Under the pieces are notes generated by a model. The model saw only the letters and a program-made list of their open reading frames with translations, was not told where the DNA came from and did not search any database. Made by a program: the position numbers and the translations under genes. DNA of 64,000 bases from a virus: positions 1 to 64,000 of the IMG/VR virus record IMGVR_UViG_3300025687_000029. One strand, 5' to 3'. Shown piece after piece: positions 33,993-42,521 of this stretch; the first letter of the stretch is position 1, and every line of letters starts with the position of its first letter.

Positions 33993-34451
33993 ATGAAACT
34001 TAAATATTACAGAGGAAATATTCTTCCTCCAGAAGATGACAATCTTCCTAAATATTGGGCAGTTGTTAATGACAATTCTGAATTATATATTAATGTTGTG
34101 GTTGGTTATGTGAATAAATATTATGGGGGAGGACATTCTGCATTAAAACCAGAAAATTATTGCAAATTTCATGGAAGATTAGATGATTATGGATGCACTA
34201 ATGGAAGTCATATGAATTATATGAAATCTGAGTTAAAAATTTTATCCATAGAAGAATTCATAAAACTTACCCAACCACAAGTTGATTTTGAGATGTTGAA
34301 AGGAACGTTACAACATTTAAGACATGATCTACAATATATGATGGTAGAAGATAAATGTATTGATAATGTTGAACTATTCTTCCACCTATTATCAACTAAA
34401 CCAACATTTGCAGCTAAAGCACATGAGGAGTTAAAACGATTAAACAAATAA
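33993..34451 (+). CDS. Unknown 152-residue protein
   Basis: The N-terminal half resembles phage proteins that open with YWAVVNDNSELYINVVVGYV, with GGGHSALKPENYCKFHG following. The C-terminal half is helical (MLKGTLQHLRHDLQYMMVED). AGGAG seven bases before the ATG is a true Shine-Dalgarno, rare here. Function unknown. Confidence 0.5.
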   Translation: MKLKYYRGNILPPEDDNLPKYWAVVNDNSELYINVVVGYVNKYYGGGHSALKPENYCKFHGRLDDYGCTNGSHMNYMKSELKILSIEEFIKLTQPQVDFEMLKGTLQHLRHDLQYMMVEDKCIDNVELFFHLLSTKPTFAAKAHEELKRLNK

Positions 34452-34453
34452 CT

Positions 34454-34579
34454 ATGAAAAGATATACAGTAATAAATAACAAAACAGGTTATAAAAGCAA
34501 TTATAGTTACTTTATGTGGAATTTAGCTTGGAGTTTGGTGTTTATATTTGGAGTATTAACAGGTATATTTATATCTTAA
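34454..34579 (+). CDS. 41-residue single-span membrane peptide
   Basis: Begins MKRYTVINNKTGYKSNYSYF and continues as a helix WNLAWSLVFIFGVLTGIFIS. Follows the previous stop by two bases. Function unknown. Confidence 0.5.
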   Translation: MKRYTVINNKTGYKSNYSYFMWNLAWSLVFIFGVLTGIFIS

Positions 34580-34589
34580 ATAAATAACT

Positions 34590-35021
34590 ATGGAACTAGA
34601 ATTAGTAGACTTTTCTTTAGCCCAGGAGCTAAAAGAAGTTGGGTTTAAGGAATTATGCTTTTATTATTATGAAGATGAAAAACTAAAAGAACCTTATTTA
34701 GAAAATGGAAGCTCAACAGATACAGACTTTAGAGTTGATTTGGAAGACTTGCGAGACAATTACAATTATTTGTCTTATAGATGTAACGCTCCGTATCTCG
34801 AAGAAGCTAAAATGTGGTTTAGGGAAGTACATGAGATTGATATATGTATTAATCCACACTATAAAACTAACAACGACATAGCAGGATTTATGGTAGATGT
34901 TTACATTAGAAAAGTAAAATACAACTCACATAAATACGGTGATGCTAAAGATACCTACAACCAAGCTCTATCATCAGGATTAAAGGAGGCGTGTAAACTA
35001 ATTAAGAACCAATTAAGATGA
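34590..35021 (+). CDS. Unknown 143-residue protein
   Basis: EVGFKELCFYYYEDEKLKEP opens it; the middle has YLEEAKMWFREVHEIDICIN and the end YNQALSSGLKEACKLIK. Resembles phage proteins built on an early EVGF..P pattern and a W-F-R-E-V motif, of unknown function. ATGA overlap with the next gene. Confidence 0.5.
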   Translation: MELELVDFSLAQELKEVGFKELCFYYYEDEKLKEPYLENGSSTDTDFRVDLEDLRDNYNYLSYRCNAPYLEEAKMWFREVHEIDICINPHYKTNNDIAGFMVDVYIRKVKYNSHKYGDAKDTYNQALSSGLKEACKLIKNQLR

Positions 35022-35191
35022 AAGCAAATAAAACATATCAGGAAAAAGTTGATGATTATGTTAAACAACAAGTAGAATTAGCTAAAGAAAATGACGTTAC
35101 TGGTATAATTGTGATAGACCACTCACATATTATCTCAGATAAAGACAAAGAAGAGTTAATTAAACTAAGTGAATTAATTAAAACTGATTAA
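35018..35191 (+). CDS. 57-residue small protein
   Basis: Begins MKANKTYQEKVDDYVKQQVE, then NDVTGIIVIDHSHIISDKDK. Alpha/beta. Its ATG overlaps the upstream stop. Function unknown. Confidence 0.5.
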   Translation: MKANKTYQEKVDDYVKQQVELAKENDVTGIIVIDHSHIISDKDKEELIKLSELIKTD

Positions 35192-35192
35192 G

Positions 35193-35828
35193 ATGAAAGC
35201 AAAAGTAATAATGTTGGATAGTAAAACGAGTACTATCCACAAACATCAAAAAGAATTAAAAATTACAAAGTTTGAATTAGAAGAAACTGATTTTTTTATA
35301 CCCCAATATTTATATCTAACCAACCCAAATGCTAAAATTGAAGTTGGAGATTATTTTATTAAAGATAAAATGGTTTGTCAATGTAATGAAACTACTCAGA
35401 ATGAGTTAGGCTGTATTCCCGACAATGAAGTATATTGTAATACTCAAACTTATTTTGATAGAAGAAATTGTGTTAAAATAATAGCAACTACTAATTCTTC
35501 TTTAAGAATATTATTTGAAGGTCAAGAAGTATTAGAAGAACCTTATCCATTATCAGAACAATCAATCAAATTATTAGTAGATTACTACAATAGAAAAGGT
35601 AAAATGCCTGATGAGGTTGAGGTTAATTTTGAATACATAAATAAACCAATGAGTGACTTATTTTTAGACAAAACTATAAAACTAAACTCCAAAGGAGAAG
35701 TAGATATTATTATTCCTGAAGAAAAGATGTATAGTAGGGAAGAGGTTGAAACTTTGCTTACTAATATGGGTATTGATGCATTATTGCCTGAAGAAGAAGT
35801 TGATGAATGGATTAATGAAAACTTATAA
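35193..35828 (+). CDS. Unknown 211-residue protein
   Basis: Alpha/beta protein with EVGDYFIKDKMVCQCNETTQ and NCVKIIATTNSSLRILFEGQ. The C-terminus is acidic with MYSREEVETLLTNMGIDALL then DEWINENL. This resembles early phage proteins seen in many Bacteroidota phages that carry a YSREEV.. tail. No enzyme motif. Followed by a strong terminator at 35867-35891. Confidence 0.5.
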   Translation: MKAKVIMLDSKTSTIHKHQKELKITKFELEETDFFIPQYLYLTNPNAKIEVGDYFIKDKMVCQCNETTQNELGCIPDNEVYCNTQTYFDRRNCVKIIATTNSSLRILFEGQEVLEEPYPLSEQSIKLLVDYYNRKGKMPDEVEVNFEYINKPMSDLFLDKTIKLNSKGEVDIIIPEEKMYSREEVETLLTNMGIDALLPEEEVDEWINENL

Positions 35829-35866
35829 AAACCTAAGAGTAGGTAACTTTTGAATTTTGGAAATAA

Positions 35867-35891
35867 GGAGAGTTGTGCGACTCTCCTTTTT
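35867..35891 (+). terminator. Rho-independent terminator
   Basis: GGAGAGT/ACTCTCC (35867-35873/35880-35886) with a 6-base loop and TTTTT. Confidence 0.9.
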
Positions 35892-35903
35892 AATTTTAAA
35901 ACT

Positions 35904-36029
35904 ATGAAAAAACTATCACTAAAAGATCTAGAGCTGGAATTATTAGCTATTGCTTTACCGGGGACTAAAGTAAATGTGCTGTATTACAGTTCTATATTAG
36001 ATAAAAGAGAAATTATCTATTTAAACTAA
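35904..36029 (+). CDS. 41-residue small protein
   Basis: Begins MKKLSLKDLELELLAIALPG, then VNVLYYSSILDKREIIYLN. No membrane segment. Function unknown. Confidence 0.45.
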   Translation: MKKLSLKDLELELLAIALPGTKVNVLYYSSILDKREIIYLN

Positions 36030-36034
36030 CAATT

Positions 36035-36418
36035 ATGAGAAAAGTATTATTATTGACTATTATCATTCTAGGAATGATTAGTTGTGACAAAGAGGAACTA
36101 GTACCAATAAAAGAAACTACAACTAGAGACTCATTAATAAATGAGCTTGTAGATTTAAATACAATTTATACAGGAAGAAGTAAGTACAAATATACAATTA
36201 GATTAACAGAACAATGGTCAGATACTTCAGGATTACTTGTAGTAAAAAGATATGGACCTATAACTGTTAAGGAATATAGAGGATATTTTGATGAAGATTT
36301 AAGATTTATAGAATTATATAAAAATCAAGATACAATACTTCAAATAAATAAATTTACTGTTGATACATTATATTTAACATATTATCCAGATATAAATTTA
36401 ACAAAATTATGGAAGTAA
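36035..36418 (+). CDS. Phage-encoded lipoprotein
   Basis: 127 residues. The N-terminus MRKVLLLTIIILGMISCDKE is a lipoprotein signal: basic n-region, hydrophobic core and a lipobox ending in Cys at residue 17, followed by acidic residues. In Bacteroidota such residues after Cys favour surface export. The rest is beta-rich (SKYKYTIRLTEQWSDTSGLL and ITVKEYRGYFDEDLRFIELY). A lipoprotein made early could act in superinfection exclusion, as in several known phages; that is inference. Confidence 0.65.
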   Translation: MRKVLLLTIIILGMISCDKEELVPIKETTTRDSLINELVDLNTIYTGRSKYKYTIRLTEQWSDTSGLLVVKRYGPITVKEYRGYFDEDLRFIELYKNQDTILQINKFTVDTLYLTYYPDINLTKLWK

Positions 36419-36516
36419 TTATAGGAATAGGAATATTAGTTTTTGCAATGATTTTAAGTTATCTGGTAGGAATTAGATTAACTAAAATTGAAGATAATGG
36501 AGACACAGAAGCTTAA
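36409..36516 (+). CDS. 35-residue membrane peptide
   Basis: Begins MEVIIGIGILVFAMILSYLV then GIRLTKIEDNGDTEA. One hydrophobic span. Overlaps the lipoprotein stop by 10 bases and the next start by 20. Possibly works with the lipoprotein. Confidence 0.4.
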   Translation: MEVIIGIGILVFAMILSYLVGIRLTKIEDNGDTEA

Positions 36517-36673
36517 AGAACAACAAGATAAGATTCATAGTATAATGTTACAATTTTCTAAGGAAGATAAGACTTCGGAGATTGATGTTATACTTATGAA
36601 TCTTATTACAATCTCAAAAGAAATTAACAATTTAATCAATAAATCAATAGTAGGAGATATTGAAGATCATTGA
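36497..36673 (+). CDS. 58-residue helical protein
   Basis: ATG 36497 taken rather than an upstream TTG. METQKLKEQQDKIHSIMLQF and VILMNLITISKEINNL read as a helical hairpin. Function unknown. Confidence 0.45.
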   Translation: METQKLKEQQDKIHSIMLQFSKEDKTSEIDVILMNLITISKEINNLINKSIVGDIEDH

Positions 36674-36770
36674 GAAAAGATAGAGTAGATTAAACTCATC
36701 GAAGTATAATGACAATTCTAATACTATTAACAATTAAATCAATATTAATAATTATTAAATTTTAGAAATT

Positions 36771-37142
36771 ATGAAAACACAAGTAGCAGTAACAGTTAGA
36801 GATTTTGTAAATGGTGAAGTAGATAAAAATGGTAAAAGCCCTGTATTATTATATGTATTGGGTGGAAAATGTCCTAATAGAAATGTATTATCAGGTACAT
36901 TTGCTGAAAATGAAGGATTTGAAATAGGTAAATCTTATTTAGTTCAAGTAACAGAAAGAGAAGAAGATCCTACTTATGGTAGACAGTTTCAATTTACTAA
37001 AATAGGTGAATTGAATACTCTGGACCTTATTGGAATAGCGGATAAGCTTGGAGAACCTACAATGATAGATGTAACTGTTAAAGCTGAAATATCTGCTCCT
37101 GCTGATATTAAAGCAAAGACAACATCTGATGATGTACTTTAA
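36771..37142 (+). CDS. Unknown beta-rich protein, possible OB-fold
   Basis: 123 residues with regular strands (TQVAVTVRDFVNGEVDKNGK; PVLLYVLGGKCPNRNVLSGT; YLVQVTEREEDPTYGRQFQF) and an Ala/Thr-rich C-terminal tail ending DDVL. The layout recalls small single-strand-binding OB folds with an acidic tip, but that is a guess. It is followed by a terminator. Confidence 0.4.
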   Translation: MKTQVAVTVRDFVNGEVDKNGKSPVLLYVLGGKCPNRNVLSGTFAENEGFEIGKSYLVQVTEREEDPTYGRQFQFTKIGELNTLDLIGIADKLGEPTMIDVTVKAEISAPADIKAKTTSDDVL

Positions 37143-37153
37143 ATAAAACAATT

Positions 37154-37180
37154 AAGAGGAGTTTAATACTCCTCTTTTTC
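37154..37180 (+). terminator. Rho-independent terminator
   Basis: AAGAGGAGT/ACTCCTCTT (37154-37162/37168-37176), 5-base loop, T-run. Confidence 0.9.
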
Positions 37181-37192
37181 ACAAATATTTAC

Positions 37193-37200
37193 TAAATTTG
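37193..37200 (+). promoter_or_regulatory. Promoter -7 box before anomalous tRNA
   Basis: TAAATTTG fits TAnnTTTG and lies 9 bases before the tRNA 5' end. It sits within an inverted repeat CACAAAT/ATTTGTG. No clear -33 box. Confidence 0.45.
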
Positions 37201-37209
37201 TGACATTTT

Positions 37210-37295
37210 GGTCCAGAAGTTCATATGGTAGAATGTTGCCGGGTATACGTTAAATAATTATGGCAGAGGTATAGGTTCAAATCCTATCTGGACTA
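37210..37295 (+). tRNA. Anomalous tRNA with 21-base anticodon loop
   Basis: Acceptor GGTCCAG/CTGGACT (first pair G-U), D-arm GTTC ATATGGTA GAAT, stem TTGCC/GGCAG, T-arm ATAGG TTCAAAT CCTAT, discriminator A then CTA. The anticodon stem encloses 21 bases (37241-37261) instead of 7, so no anticodon can be assigned. It may carry a 14-base insertion, an intron-like segment, or be a tRNA mimic. Confidence 0.6.
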
Positions 37296-37363
37296 CTAAA
37301 AATCACTCATTTTGATTTTCATAATAATGGTTTATATAAGTTTTGATTGATGAGTTGCAGTAT

Positions 37364-37390
37364 AGGTAGGTTTGAGTGAGCCTACCTTTT
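37364..37390 (+). terminator. Terminator after the anomalous tRNA
   Basis: AGGTAGG/CCTACCT (37364-37370/37381-37387) followed by a short T-run. Confidence 0.65.
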
Positions 37391-37422
37391 AATAGAAATT
37401 TAGCGAACTGTGATGAAACATT

Positions 37423-37494
37423 TTAGCAAACTGATTGCTAACGATGGGTACATGAAGCGTATGAGGCACGAATATGATTTATGTACCGTATTAG
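37423..37494. repeat. Cassette-boundary-like folded site
   Basis: Hairpin TTAGCAA/TTGCTAA (37423-37429/37435-37441) overlaps a larger imperfect palindrome: CTAA, GGTACAT (37447-37453), ATGTACC (37481-37487), TTAG. The whole resembles the fold of integron attC-like sites (CTAAC left end, TTAGGT right end). The rest of 37296-37576 holds no gene I can support. Confidence 0.4.
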
Positions 37495-37576
37495 GTGTCT
37501 GTATTTATTTTTTTAAGGGAGGGTTGTTTTATTGGAATGTTATTTGTTTGTTTGTTACAAATTAAAATATATAGCA

Positions 37577-37780
37577 ATGGGAAGAAAAATAGGTTCAATA
37601 GAAGCATTTGCGCTTCAAAACTTAAAACAAGGACAGTTTTTTTATACGCATAAACAAGACAAAGATATGACTGCAATTGCAGGATATTATAAAGTTAAAA
37701 TAACAACCGAGAGAATGGTTGCTATTGATACTACAAGGCACGAAAGAATAGAATTTATAACTAAAGTAACAATACTATGA
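37577..37780 (+). CDS. Cassette-type small protein
   Basis: 67 residues from ATG 37577; an upstream in-frame start would add 15 residues with no support. GQFFYTHKQDKDMTAIAGYY and KITTERMVAIDTTRHERIEF. Less AT-biased and richer in CG than its neighbours. Resembles orphan genes of Bacteroidota mobile cassettes. Function unknown. Confidence 0.45.
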   Translation: MGRKIGSIEAFALQNLKQGQFFYTHKQDKDMTAIAGYYKVKITTERMVAIDTTRHERIEFITKVTIL

Positions 37781-37962
37781 AAGATTTTAATTTTAACATC
37801 AGACTATTTTGTATATGGAGATGTTTTATGGCTTGTCAGTTTGAATTTACGATACTAAGCATAACAATTGGTGAAACCGAAAGGAGTTTATTGTCTTATT
37901 TTAAAGACGATAGTAACAAAATACTCGACGTCTGTTTTTTTAGAGTGCGGTGGCAAAAATAA
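37777..37962 (+). CDS. Cassette-type small protein
   Basis: 61 residues; ATGA overlap with the previous gene. MKDFNFNIRLFCIWRCFMAC then QFEFTILSITIGETERSLLS. Cys-containing and beta-rich. Function unknown. Confidence 0.4.
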   Translation: MKDFNFNIRLFCIWRCFMACQFEFTILSITIGETERSLLSYFKDDSNKILDVCFFRVRWQK

Positions 37963-38000
37963 ATATTGCACCTAACGTTTATAAATAATATTAGTAGCGT

Positions 38001-38312
38001 ATGAAAAGAGATAAATATACAATAACCGACTATCTTCGATATGGTAGAAACCTTGCAAATTTGCTGTGGTGGAAGCTATTAATTTTATTTGGTATTAGGC
38101 GTAGTGCTTCACCAATACCAGAAGGAGTGTACTGTTACGAACCTGATTATGTAGACACAAAAACATTTACATATTACGTAAAGCCATGTAAATACTACAA
38201 AAACTTAGGGTACGGATGGAATGGATGTAGTTATTTAGGTGTGATTACGGATGATTTTGTATTTAATGACCAATGCAAACTATGTAATGAGAATTATTGC
38301 AATATACACTAA
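38001..38312 (+). CDS. Cassette-type Cys-rich protein
   Basis: 103 residues. An N-terminal basic helix (YGRNLANLLWWKLLILFGIR) is followed by a Cys-rich part: CYEPDYVD, YVKPCKYYKNLGYGWNGCSY, then CKLCNENYC. May bind metal. The intergenic before it has GCACCTAACG and the one after it GCCTAACGG, cassette-like boundaries. Confidence 0.45.
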   Translation: MKRDKYTITDYLRYGRNLANLLWWKLLILFGIRRSASPIPEGVYCYEPDYVDTKTFTYYVKPCKYYKNLGYGWNGCSYLGVITDDFVFNDQCKLCNENYCNIH

Positions 38313-38381
38313 CGGAATTACGCCTAACGGTTGGGGTATGGCATGTAATTTTACGAATTTGAAACACAAAATTATAATACG

Positions 38382-38609
38382 ATGGAAAAAATAAAAGAAA
38401 TAGTTGCAGATTTAATGGAATGTTATGATGGAACAGGAACACCAAACCAACATTACATAAAGAACAAAGTTACCGAGTTGCACAACATAGTTAAAAATAT
38501 TAATTATGACACTGTGTTAGCACCTGTTATTTGTGATTGGTGCGAAAAAGACATTACAAACAAAAGTAAAATTTGTGCAGATTGTGCAGATAGAATGAAT
38601 GAGCATTAA
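38382..38609 (+). CDS. Cassette-type small zinc-finger protein
   Basis: 75 residues. MEKIKEIVADLMECYDGTGT at the start; the end has ICDWCEKDITNKSKICADCA, two CxxC pairs forming a likely zinc knuckle. Preceded by GCCTAACGG and followed by GCTAAC. Function unknown. Confidence 0.5.
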   Translation: MEKIKEIVADLMECYDGTGTPNQHYIKNKVTELHNIVKNINYDTVLAPVICDWCEKDITNKSKICADCADRMNEH

Positions 38610-38661
38610 TGGTTGCTAACTATTATATATTAATAATATCAATAAAATAAATACTTATACT

Positions 38662-38844
38662 ATGATAGGAATAATAATTTTTTCAATTATATTTACAATA
38701 ATCGCTGTATTTATAATTTATGATCTAACTGTTTTTATTAAATATAAAGGCAAGAAAACACTACTAATAGGACCCTTCCTATTCTATATTTGTTTAGAGT
38801 TAATAATAACTTTAGTATTAATAGATTTAATGAAAAATTTATGA
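38662..38844 (+). CDS. Small membrane protein
   Basis: 60 residues with two spans (IGIIIFSIIFTIIAVFIIYD and IGPFLFYICLELIITLVLID) linked by a basic loop. Returns to the AT-rich composition of the phage. Function unknown. Confidence 0.5.
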   Translation: MIGIIIFSIIFTIIAVFIIYDLTVFIKYKGKKTLLIGPFLFYICLELIITLVLIDLMKNL

Positions 38845-38845
38845 A

Positions 38846-40057
38846 ATGAAAAAGAAAGTAGAAGATTTAGATTATCCTGATGTAGTCCATTGTAGGAGTA
38901 AGGAAGAATCTGATTTAATAAATAAGTATAATAAGAATGGAGTTTATGATTGGACTGAAAGAGAACCTTATTTGTTATTAGGTAAAGCAGGACATAGTAA
39001 CAGTTCTTATGGTAGAAACTACAATAATTATGATTTCTCAGATATAATATTTCCAGAATCTAAAGAAAAAGCAGTTCACTGTACTACTCAGGAAGAATGG
39101 GATTTTGTATTAGATGTAATTAAAAATCCTTTGTGTTGTAGCAATGATTGGGATGTATATTCTGAAAACTCTATTTTATATATGAATGATGGGTCCAGAT
39201 CTAATACTGATTGGGTTAATCAACATAGTAATAAATTTAAATTGTTAACCTTCTCCCAATGGCTTAAAGAATCAGGTAATGAAGAGAAGTGGGTAGAAAT
39301 AACTAAATCTGAAGAACCTAAACCTAAATTTAAAGTTGGAGACTGGGTAGTACAAAGACAGTCTCAATACTATAATTTTATTGATAATATTACTCAAATA
39401 GTTAAAATAAAAAATGACCAGATTTGGGTAAGACAAAAAAGCGGTGTGGGAGGGGTTCTTGGTTTAAACCGATTTTGTGATGTTTTTAGAGAAGCAACCC
39501 AAAAAGAAATAGATTCTGTTACTAAATCCAAACTATCAGAATTAGATCAATGGATTGAGGATAATAAGGATTTTGAAGGGAGTTTTGAAGAATTTTTAAA
39601 ACAATTTAATGACAGTGATAGTTATAGTTTAATATCATATGAATTATGGTATAAAGTTCCTGGAGATTGGAGTAAAGAAAAAGCCCAATATATTTGGAAT
39701 AAATGGGGTAGGAGTAAAGGTATTGAGGAACAACTGAAGAGTGGTAAAAAATTAACTTTTGCTAAACCTGATGTTCTAGATATTCGGGAAACACTAGGAT
39801 TGCCAGAATTTGATGCTAAATTTCCTTCAAAGCAAGATAAATATCTAGAAGACAATCAAGAATCTATATGTAAATATTGTGAAGATCATATAATTGAAGG
39901 TTGTAGCATAACTTCTACTTTTCAATGTGAAGGTAGTTTTTGTGTACAAGCTACAGAATCTTGGTTAGAAGATAATCCTTTACCAAAACCTCAAGAAACA
40001 ACTATTGTAGATAAATCTGTTTATTTTCCTAAAACAGATGAAAATGAAATTTATTAA
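38846..40057 (+). CDS. Multi-module early protein with Cys-rich C-terminus
   Basis: 403 residues. The N-terminus (YPDVVHCRSKEESDLINKYN) and the second module (HCTTQEEWDFVLDVIKNPL) repeat an H-C-x-(T/S)-x-E-E pattern. A strand module KFKVGDWVVQRQSQYYNFID resembles small SH3-like domains of phage proteins. The C-terminus has CKYCEDHIIEGCSITSTFQC then CVQATESWLEDNP, a probable zinc site. Many gut phages carry such mosaics; no function is known. Confidence 0.5.
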   Translation: MKKKVEDLDYPDVVHCRSKEESDLINKYNKNGVYDWTEREPYLLLGKAGHSNSSYGRNYNNYDFSDIIFPESKEKAVHCTTQEEWDFVLDVIKNPLCCSNDWDVYSENSILYMNDGSRSNTDWVNQHSNKFKLLTFSQWLKESGNEEKWVEITKSEEPKPKFKVGDWVVQRQSQYYNFIDNITQIVKIKNDQIWVRQKSGVGGVLGLNRFCDVFREATQKEIDSVTKSKLSELDQWIEDNKDFEGSFEEFLKQFNDSDSYSLISYELWYKVPGDWSKEKAQYIWNKWGRSKGIEEQLKSGKKLTFAKPDVLDIRETLGLPEFDAKFPSKQDKYLEDNQESICKYCEDHIIEGCSITSTFQCEGSFCVQATESWLEDNPLPKPQETTIVDKSVYFPKTDENEIY

Positions 40058-40090
40058 TAACTAGTTATAAACAATTAAAATTAAATTAAA

Positions 40091-40519
40091 ATGACAAAAG
40101 TATCATTTGTACAAAGAGTACTAAGTTTTATTAAAACTGATGATGAGTCAGCAGTAAAAAGCACTCAAAAGCAAGCTTTAAAGATTTGGAGTAAAGAAGT
40201 TAGTCTTGCTGAAAGAGCTATTAGTAGGCTTAAACAAGATTTAGCTGAAGAAGTTGAGTCTAAAGAAGAGTATATTGCTGAAGCTAAAGAACAACTTGCT
40301 AATTCCTATCTTAATATTGATGTTGAGGCAGTTAAAACTGTAGACGATAGAAAGGATTATGTTGAAAATGTATATCAACAACAAATAGCAAATGCTAAAG
40401 CTAAAGTTGAAAGCTTGGAAAAAGAACTTTCTGATCTTAAAGATGAAGTAAATGCTAAAATTGAAAGAAAAGAAAAAGCAATTGCTATGTATAAAGAGAA
40501 TATTGAAGCAATTTCATAG
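40091..40519 (+). CDS. Coiled-coil protein upstream of DNA polymerase
   Basis: 142 residues, almost entirely heptad-like helix: AERAISRLKQDLAEEVESKE and KAKVESLEKELSDLKDEVNA. Basic start, no hydrophobic span. The terminator at 40536-40561 follows. It may be a DNA- or replisome-associated rod protein. Confidence 0.5.
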   Translation: MTKVSFVQRVLSFIKTDDESAVKSTQKQALKIWSKEVSLAERAISRLKQDLAEEVESKEEYIAEAKEQLANSYLNIDVEAVKTVDDRKDYVENVYQQQIANAKAKVESLEKELSDLKDEVNAKIERKEKAIAMYKENIEAIS

Positions 40520-40535
40520 TTTTAAGTTTTAATAT

Positions 40536-40561
40536 GAGGGGTGAAAATCCCCTCTTTTTTT
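40536..40561 (+). terminator. Rho-independent terminator
   Basis: GAGGGG/CCCCTC stem (40536-40541/40549-40554), 7-base loop, T7. Confidence 0.9.
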
Positions 40562-40565
40562 AATT

Positions 40566-42485
40566 ATGAAGAAAATATATGTATATGATATTGAAACATA
40601 TCTTCATTGTTTTTTAGCAGTTTATTATGAAATATATTCCAAAGAAACCAGAATATTTGAGTTATCTAAAAATAAGAATGATTTAGAAGAACTAAAAAAC
40701 TTTCTGTATAGTAATAGTGATGAATATTTTGTTGGATATAATAATATTGAATTTGATTATCCTGTAATCCATGATATACTTTTAGGTCATTCTAATACAA
40801 CTGAAGAAATATTTAGTAAAGCCCAAATAGTAATAGATACTGAAGTTAAATGGCAAATAACTATTCCTGAATGGAAAACTGTAGGTAAGCAAATAGATCT
40901 CTTTAAAATTAATCATTTTGATAATGATGCTAAAAGAACTAGCTTGAAAGCTTTAGAAATTGCAATGAAAATGAATAATGTAGAAGATCTACCTTATGAT
41001 ATTGAACAACCTCTAAATGAATCTCAAATAAAAGAATTAACTGATTATTGTATTCATGATGTAAGAGCTACAGCTTTATTCTTTTTTAAGAATCAAAATG
41101 AAATTAAACTAAGATTAAATTTATCAAAAGAATATAATCTTAATCTTCTTAATCATAATGATCCTAAAATAGGTGAAGCTATTTTTATGAAATTTTTATG
41201 TGAAGAATTAGATAAACCAAGAAAATACTTTGTTGAGAATAATACTAAAAGACCTTATGTAGATCTTAAAGATTGTATTCTTGACTATATTACATTTGAA
41301 AACAAATCATTTAATGTATTACTTGATTGGTTAAAAGAGCAAAGAGTTTATCAAACCAAAGGGTTTTTTACAGAGATTCAACATAAAAAACTACATACTT
41401 TATTACCATATATGAATAAGAAGCAGAAGAATGGTAATATAGCTAAATTAAACATAATTTATGATGAAGTTCAGTATGATTTTGGTACTGGGGGATTACA
41501 TGCTTGTATTGATTCTGGGATTTATAAAGAAGATGATGACTTAACTATTATTGACTTAGATGTTGCCAGTTACTATCCAAATTTAGCAATTGTTAATGAC
41601 TTTTACCCAGAACATTTATCAAAGACTTTTTGTAAAATCTATAAAAATATTTATGACAAAAGAAAAGCTATTCCTAAATCTGATAGTAGAAATTATGGAT
41701 TAAAGATAGCACTTAATGGTTGTTTTGGTAAAGCTGGAGAAAGTAATTCACCATTCTTTGATATTAAATTTCTTTTATCAATTACTTTAAATGGTCAATT
41801 ATTACTTCTAAAGCTTGTTGATATGTTATATTCTCAATTAGATATTAAAATACTTCAAGCAAATACAGACGGTATTACATTTAAAGTTAAAAGATCTGAT
41901 GTAAATAAAGTTCAACAGATTAGAAAAGAATGGGAAGATTTGACCAATTTAGAATTGGAAGATGCTGTATACAAACAAATGATAATCAGGGATGTAAATA
42001 ATTATATTGCTGAATATCAAGATACTAAGATCAAACTCAAGGGTATTTTTGAAATAGAAAAAGCTTGGCATAAAAATCATTCTATGTTAGTTATTCCAAT
42101 TGCTTTGAAAGAATATTTCATTAATGATATTCCTATTGAAACTACAATTAAGAATCATAAAGATGTATATGATTTCTGTCTTAGAGAAAAGTTTAATAAA
42201 GGTTTCCAAGGAGAATTTCATTCAATAGATGGTCAAGATATTAAAATAGAGACTACTCAAAAGAATGTAAGATATTTAATATCAAATTCAGGTAAATATT
42301 TCTATAAAAGAAAACTTGAAACTGATACATTAAGTGTTGTAAATAAGAATACAAGATCTATTGAGATGAATAGAATACCAAAAGAATATAATATTGAAGA
42401 TTATGATATTAATTATCATTGGTATATCAAAGAAGCTTACAAAATTAAAAACACAATAGAAGATGGACAATTAAAATTATTTTAA
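40566..42485 (+). CDS. DNA polymerase, family B with 3'-5' exonuclease
   Basis: 639 residues. The exonuclease has YVYDIETYLH (Exo I, residues 4-13), VGYNNIEFDYPVIH (Exo II) and YCIHDVRATALFF (Exo III). The polymerase has IIDLDVASYYPNLAI near residue 326 (motif A, DxxSxYP), KIALNGCFGKAG (motif B) and QANTDGITFKV near residue 430 (motif C, TDG). The length is short for family B replicases and near the protein-primed group, but no terminal-protein gene was recognised. It is the replicative enzyme and heads the replication operon. Confidence 0.92.
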   Translation: MKKIYVYDIETYLHCFLAVYYEIYSKETRIFELSKNKNDLEELKNFLYSNSDEYFVGYNNIEFDYPVIHDILLGHSNTTEEIFSKAQIVIDTEVKWQITIPEWKTVGKQIDLFKINHFDNDAKRTSLKALEIAMKMNNVEDLPYDIEQPLNESQIKELTDYCIHDVRATALFFFKNQNEIKLRLNLSKEYNLNLLNHNDPKIGEAIFMKFLCEELDKPRKYFVENNTKRPYVDLKDCILDYITFENKSFNVLLDWLKEQRVYQTKGFFTEIQHKKLHTLLPYMNKKQKNGNIAKLNIIYDEVQYDFGTGGLHACIDSGIYKEDDDLTIIDLDVASYYPNLAIVNDFYPEHLSKTFCKIYKNIYDKRKAIPKSDSRNYGLKIALNGCFGKAGESNSPFFDIKFLLSITLNGQLLLLKLVDMLYSQLDIKILQANTDGITFKVKRSDVNKVQQIRKEWEDLTNLELEDAVYKQMIIRDVNNYIAEYQDTKIKLKGIFEIEKAWHKNHSMLVIPIALKEYFINDIPIETTIKNHKDVYDFCLREKFNKGFQGEFHSIDGQDIKIETTQKNVRYLISNSGKYFYKRKLETDTLSVVNKNTRSIEMNRIPKEYNIEDYDINYHWYIKEAYKIKNTIEDGQLKLF

Positions 42486-42521
42486 TATAAACTTAAAACA
42501 CTTTAAAAACAATAATAGAAG

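Noticed and set aside
37400-38640. True integron with integrase
   Set aside because: No integrase gene and only partial attC-like sites; retained as a cassette-like island only.
40566-42485. Protein-primed (terminal protein) replication
   Set aside because: The polymerase is short, but the TPR insert cannot be confirmed by eye and no terminal protein gene was found.
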